Origin: Nitrospira lenta
GTDB taxonomy: Bacteria > Nitrospirota > Nitrospiria > Nitrospirales > Nitrospiraceae
Direction: 5' to 3'
Length of the DNA stretch: 64,000 bases
NCBI RefSeq assembly: GCF_900403705.1
Contig: NZ_OUNR01000020.1
Coordinates: 62,001-126,000 of the forward strand
Position 1 is the first letter of the stretch. Each line of letters starts with the position of its first letter. Of this stretch, positions 61,720 to 64,000 are shown piece by piece. Position numbers and translations under genes: made by a program. The notes below the pieces were generated by a model. It was not told the DNA's origin. It searched no databases and saw only the letters and a list, made by a program, of their open reading frames with translations.

Positions 61720-62175
61720 ATGATTACGCAAATGCAGGTCAAGGGGTTGATGTTTGACCCCTACAACAACGCCTACATCGTGGTGCTCCGCGATGAGGAT
61801 GAAGCCGAGATGTTGCCGATCTGGGTCGGGAAGTCGGAAGCAAGCGCCATCAGCCTTGCACTGGAGCACGTGGCGCCCCCACGCCCGATGACGCACGATT
61901 TCATGAAGTCCTTTTTAGACGCCTATAATGCCAAAGTGATTAGCGTGGTCATTACAGACTTGAATGAGCACACCTATTTTGCCAAGATTCATCTGATGTA
62001 CGAGGATTCGGAATACGCCGTCGACTCACGCCCCAGCGACGCTATCGCGTTGGCGATTCGTTCAGAGGCGCCCATCTTCGCGAACGAGTCGGTTATCCGA
62101 AAGCAAAGCTCGGAAGAACTCGAACAATGGTTAGAGAATCTCAAGCCGGAAGATTTCGGCAAACTGGACTCCTGA
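61720..62175 (+). CDS. Bifunctional nuclease (BFN, DUF151) domain protein 1
   Basis: 151 aa. The DUF151 core is clear: AYIVVLRDEDEAEMLPIWVG, SISLALEHVAPPRPMTHDFM, and YAVDSRPSDAIALAIRSEAPIF. Archetypal members (BBD/BFN proteins) have nuclease activity or bind RNA/DNA; the C-terminal UVR domain of larger relatives is absent. It is 13 bp before a second copy. The start ATG lacks a strong ribosome binding site. Confidence 0.9.
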   Translation: MITQMQVKGLMFDPYNNAYIVVLRDEDEAEMLPIWVGKSEASAISLALEHVAPPRPMTHDFMKSFLDAYNAKVISVVITDLNEHTYFAKIHLMYEDSEYAVDSRPSDAIALAIRSEAPIFANESVIRKQSSEELEQWLENLKPEDFGKLDS

Positions 62176-62188
62176 CGCGACGTTAGCC

Positions 62189-62674
62189 ATGAGCGACTCT
62201 GCACACTCAAATAATCCCGATCTCATCCTGCTCTCGGTGAGCCGTGTCGTTGAAGACGCCAATACCGACACCAGGATTCTCGTCTTGACCAGGACCGACG
62301 ATCAGGACACGTTCATGATCTGGATCGGTGCCCCCGAAGGCGATTCCATTCGCCGCGCCTTGGATTCGGCCACACCACCCCGACCGATGAGCCACGATTT
62401 GGTTAAAAGCTTCGGCGAACATTTCGGCATTGCGACTAAGCGAGTCGTCTTAACCGATGTAAAAAGCAGCACCTATTACGCCACTGTATTTTTGGAAAAC
62501 AAAGGGGTGGAGCGGTCGATCGATGCCCGGCCAAGCGATGCCATCGCCCTGGCCCTTCGAACGCACGCACCGATCTATACCACCCAAGACGTTTGGAAAC
62601 GGCGCAGCGGGCAACACCTAGATGCCTGGCTTGCGAAGCTCGATACGAAAGATATCGACACACAAGAAGTCTAG
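62189..62674 (+). CDS. Bifunctional nuclease (BFN, DUF151) domain protein 2
   Basis: 161 aa. The same family as its upstream neighbour: FMIWIGAPEGDSIRRALDS, TPPRPMSHDLVKSFGEHFGI, and SIDARPSDAIALALRTHAPIY. The two share the RPMxHD and D-x-RPSDAIALA-x-R blocks but differ widely elsewhere, so this is an old tandem duplication. Its N-terminus is different (SVSRVVEDANTDTRIL). rplM begins 40 bp downstream. Confidence 0.9.
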   Translation: MSDSAHSNNPDLILLSVSRVVEDANTDTRILVLTRTDDQDTFMIWIGAPEGDSIRRALDSATPPRPMSHDLVKSFGEHFGIATKRVVLTDVKSSTYYATVFLENKGVERSIDARPSDAIALALRTHAPIYTTQDVWKRRSGQHLDAWLAKLDTKDIDTQEV

Positions 62675-62714
62675 GATGTTTGGTTTGTCTAATTGCGAGG
62701 AGTAGAAGATCACC

Positions 62715-63143
62715 ATGACGACCTATCTCGAAAAACCGGCCAATGTAAAAGAACAGTGGCACCTTGTGAACGCCGAGGGAAAAACCCTGGGACGCCTGGC
62801 GGCTAAAGTCGCCGGCATTCTTCGCGGCAAACATCGCCCCACCTTCACCCCGAACGTGGACATGGGCGATCATGTCGTGATCATTAATGCCGAGAAGATC
62901 CATTTGACCGGCAACAAGATGCAAGACAAGCTCTACATCCACCACTCGGGCTACCCCGGCGGGCTCAAGACCACCGATGCGCAGCATCTGTTCAAGAAGG
63001 ATCCGACTGAATTGTTGGTGCGAGCCATTGAAGGCATGCTCCCCAAGAATCCTCTCGGCAATGGTATGGCAAAGAAACTTCGCGTCTATGTCGGAGCAAC
63101 TCATCCGCACCAGGCGCAACACCCGGAACCTATTTCTCTCTAG
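62715..63143 (+). CDS. rplM: 50S ribosomal protein L13
   Basis: 142 aa. Typical: [53 protein letters not shown] and [26 protein letters not shown] precedes the ATG. It forms the usual pair with rpsI. Confidence 0.98.
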   Translation: MTTYLEKPANVKEQWHLVNAEGKTLGRLAAKVAGILRGKHRPTFTPNVDMGDHVVIINAEKIHLTGNKMQDKLYIHHSGYPGGLKTTDAQHLFKKDPTELLVRAIEGMLPKNPLGNGMAKKLRVYVGATHPHQAQHPEPISL

Positions 63144-63171
63144 CCTATTAGGACCAAAGGAGACCAGTGAT

Positions 63172-63567
63172 ATGGCAGCCGTGACACAGTATGCAACAGG
63201 TCGCAGAAAATGTGCCGTAGCCAGAGCTTGGGTAACAGGGACGGCCAATGGTGAAATTACGGTGAACGATAAGCCGCTGGAAAAGGCTTTTCCTCGCCTC
63301 ACCCTCCGGCAGATCATCCAGCTTCCCCTTGAGATGGCTGGACTCACCGGCAAGTATTCGATTAACGCGACCGTCTACGGAGGCGGCCCGACCGGTCAAG
63401 CCGGCGCGCTCCGTCACGCCATCGCCCGTGCGCTTGTCGTCTTGAGCCCCACGGTACGGACCCCGCTCAAGAAAGAAGGCCTTCTCACCCGCGACTCTCG
63501 CGTGAAGGAACGAAAGAAATACGGACAGAAGGGTGCTCGTAAGCGCTTCCAGTACTCCAAGCGCTAA
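63172..63567 (+). CDS. rpsI: 30S ribosomal protein S9
   Basis: 131 aa from ATG 63172 (MAAVTQYATGRRKCAVARAWV) with AAAGGAG upstream; an open frame from 62977 overlaps rplM and is not the gene. It ends in the S9 tail GARKRFQYSKR that reaches the P-site tRNA. It follows rplM by 28 bp. Confidence 0.98.
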   Translation: MAAVTQYATGRRKCAVARAWVTGTANGEITVNDKPLEKAFPRLTLRQIIQLPLEMAGLTGKYSINATVYGGGPTGQAGALRHAIARALVVLSPTVRTPLKKEGLLTRDSRVKERKKYGQKGARKRFQYSKR

Positions 63568-63592
63568 ACAGCCGGAGCCAAAGTACGAGAAA

Positions 63593-63619
63593 GGGAAGGC
63601 TCCTTGCCTTCCCTTTTTT
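63593..63619 (+). terminator. Intrinsic terminator after rpsI
   Basis: GGGAAGGC, loop TCCTT, GCCTTCCC, then six T (63614-63619): an 8-bp perfect stem. Confidence 0.95.
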
Positions 63620-63668
63620 GTGCCTACAACCGAACACGCTCAACATCAGCACGACAGGGTGACAGGTC

Positions 63669-64000
63669 ATGTCTAAGAAATTTCGCATCGCGATTGCAGG
63701 AGCCAGCGGCTATGCCGGGGCAGAACTCGTCCGCCTGGCCGCCGCGCATCCCTACTTTGACATTGCCGCAGTGACCTCTGAGAAATCAGCCGGCCAATCC
63801 GTGGCATCCGTCTTCCCCAACCTCACCGGTGTTGTGCAGCACACCTTCGAAGCGCTGGCTCCCGAGGCCCTGGCCGAACGGGCTGATGCCCTGTTCCTTG
63901 CGCTTCCCCATACAAAATCGCAAGAACCGGTTGCCCTCTGCATGAAAGCAGGCAAGCTAGTCGTGGATCTGAGCGCGGACTATCGGCTCAAAAACGTGGC
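63669..64000 (+). CDS. argC: N-acetyl-gamma-glutamyl-phosphate reductase, N-terminal part (cut by window edge)
   Basis: The first 110 codons are present. The NADP-binding IAIAGASGYAGAELVRLAAAHP, VFPNLTG, ADALFLALPHTKS and the KLVVDLSADYRL block are characteristic of ArgC in arginine synthesis. The catalytic Cys lies beyond the window. The start ATG is 50 bp past the rpsI terminator and ACAGG lies just ahead of it. Confidence 0.94.
   Translation, partial: MSKKFRIAIAGASGYAGAELVRLAAAHPYFDIAAVTSEKSAGQSVASVFPNLTGVVQHTFEALAPEALAERADALFLALPHTKSQEPVALCMKAGKLVVDLSADYRLKNV

Noticed and set aside
62977-63171. N-terminal extension of rpsI inside rplM
   Set aside because: The extension is an out-of-frame read of rplM; the ATG at 63172 has AAAGGAG and begins the known S9 sequence.
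1-64000. CRISPR arrays, insertion sequences, prophage or plasmid features
   Set aside because: No repeat-spacer pattern, transposase, integrase or phage structural gene was seen; the tandem repeat at 3431-3538 is coding.

Overview
The window reads as a piece of a chromosome from a Gram-negative bacterium, most likely a Nitrospira-like member of the Nitrospirota. This is inferred from the high-GC coding style, the gene families and the operon contents; no 16S rRNA gene or other taxonomic marker is present, so it is a moderate-confidence guess. The DNA is almost entirely coding, and from 1 to about 60.7 kb nearly everything lies on the minus strand. There is no phage, insertion sequence or CRISPR array.

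Layout, left to right. (1) 1-7.2 kb: a vitamin B12 uptake and salvage locus with two cobalamin riboswitches. One precedes btuB-cobB-cobO, the other btuF-btuC-btuD. (2) 7.4-15.5 kb: housekeeping and small genes: an unknown exported protein, a SemiSWEET sugar carrier, rpmB, tRNA-Gly(CCC), tyrS, a ComEA-like protein, lpdA, gcvH, a TPR/TIM-barrel lipoprotein and ndk. (3) 15.6-42.5 kb: mtnA and then a very large colinear surface-polysaccharide locus. In transcription order it starts with a ribbon-helix-helix regulator and an HD-GYP protein, followed by Wza, Wzc, a Wzy/ligase-type polymerase, glycosyltransferases, a Wzx flippase, five methyltransferases, a GT2 enzyme, an AsnB-type amidotransferase, a membrane-anchored PHP protein, WbqC, a PIG-L deacetylase, a DegT aminotransferase and a WecA-type initiating transferase. 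One glycosyltransferase is broken by a single in-frame TGA. (4) 42.7-51.6 kb: comEC, glmM, folP, ftsH, hpt and tilS. (5) 51.6-58.7 kb: ribF and a complete ALA-to-uroporphyrinogen III set (hemA, hemC, cobA-hemD fusion, hemB) led by a CcsA/HemX-type protein, with a CBS-domain protein embedded. (6) 58.8-64 kb: a divergent RsmI-like methylase, a TusA-like protein, an unknown secreted protein, tRNA-Leu(CAA), a Fe(2+)-trafficking-like protein with Cys pairs, two tandem BFN (DUF151) proteins, rplM-rpsI and the start of argC.

Functionally, regions 1 and 5 meet in tetrapyrrole metabolism: the hem operon makes uroporphyrinogen III and, through CobA, precorrin-2, while the left end imports and remodels corrinoids under B12 control. 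Region 3 looks like a self-contained Wzx/Wzy-type exopolysaccharide factory. Its leading genes (RHH regulator with palindromic sites upstream, and a c-di-GMP phosphodiesterase-type protein) suggest how it could be controlled. Several good sigma70-like promoters (TTGACA-N17/18-TATAAT type) and intrinsic terminators could be placed by eye and are listed.
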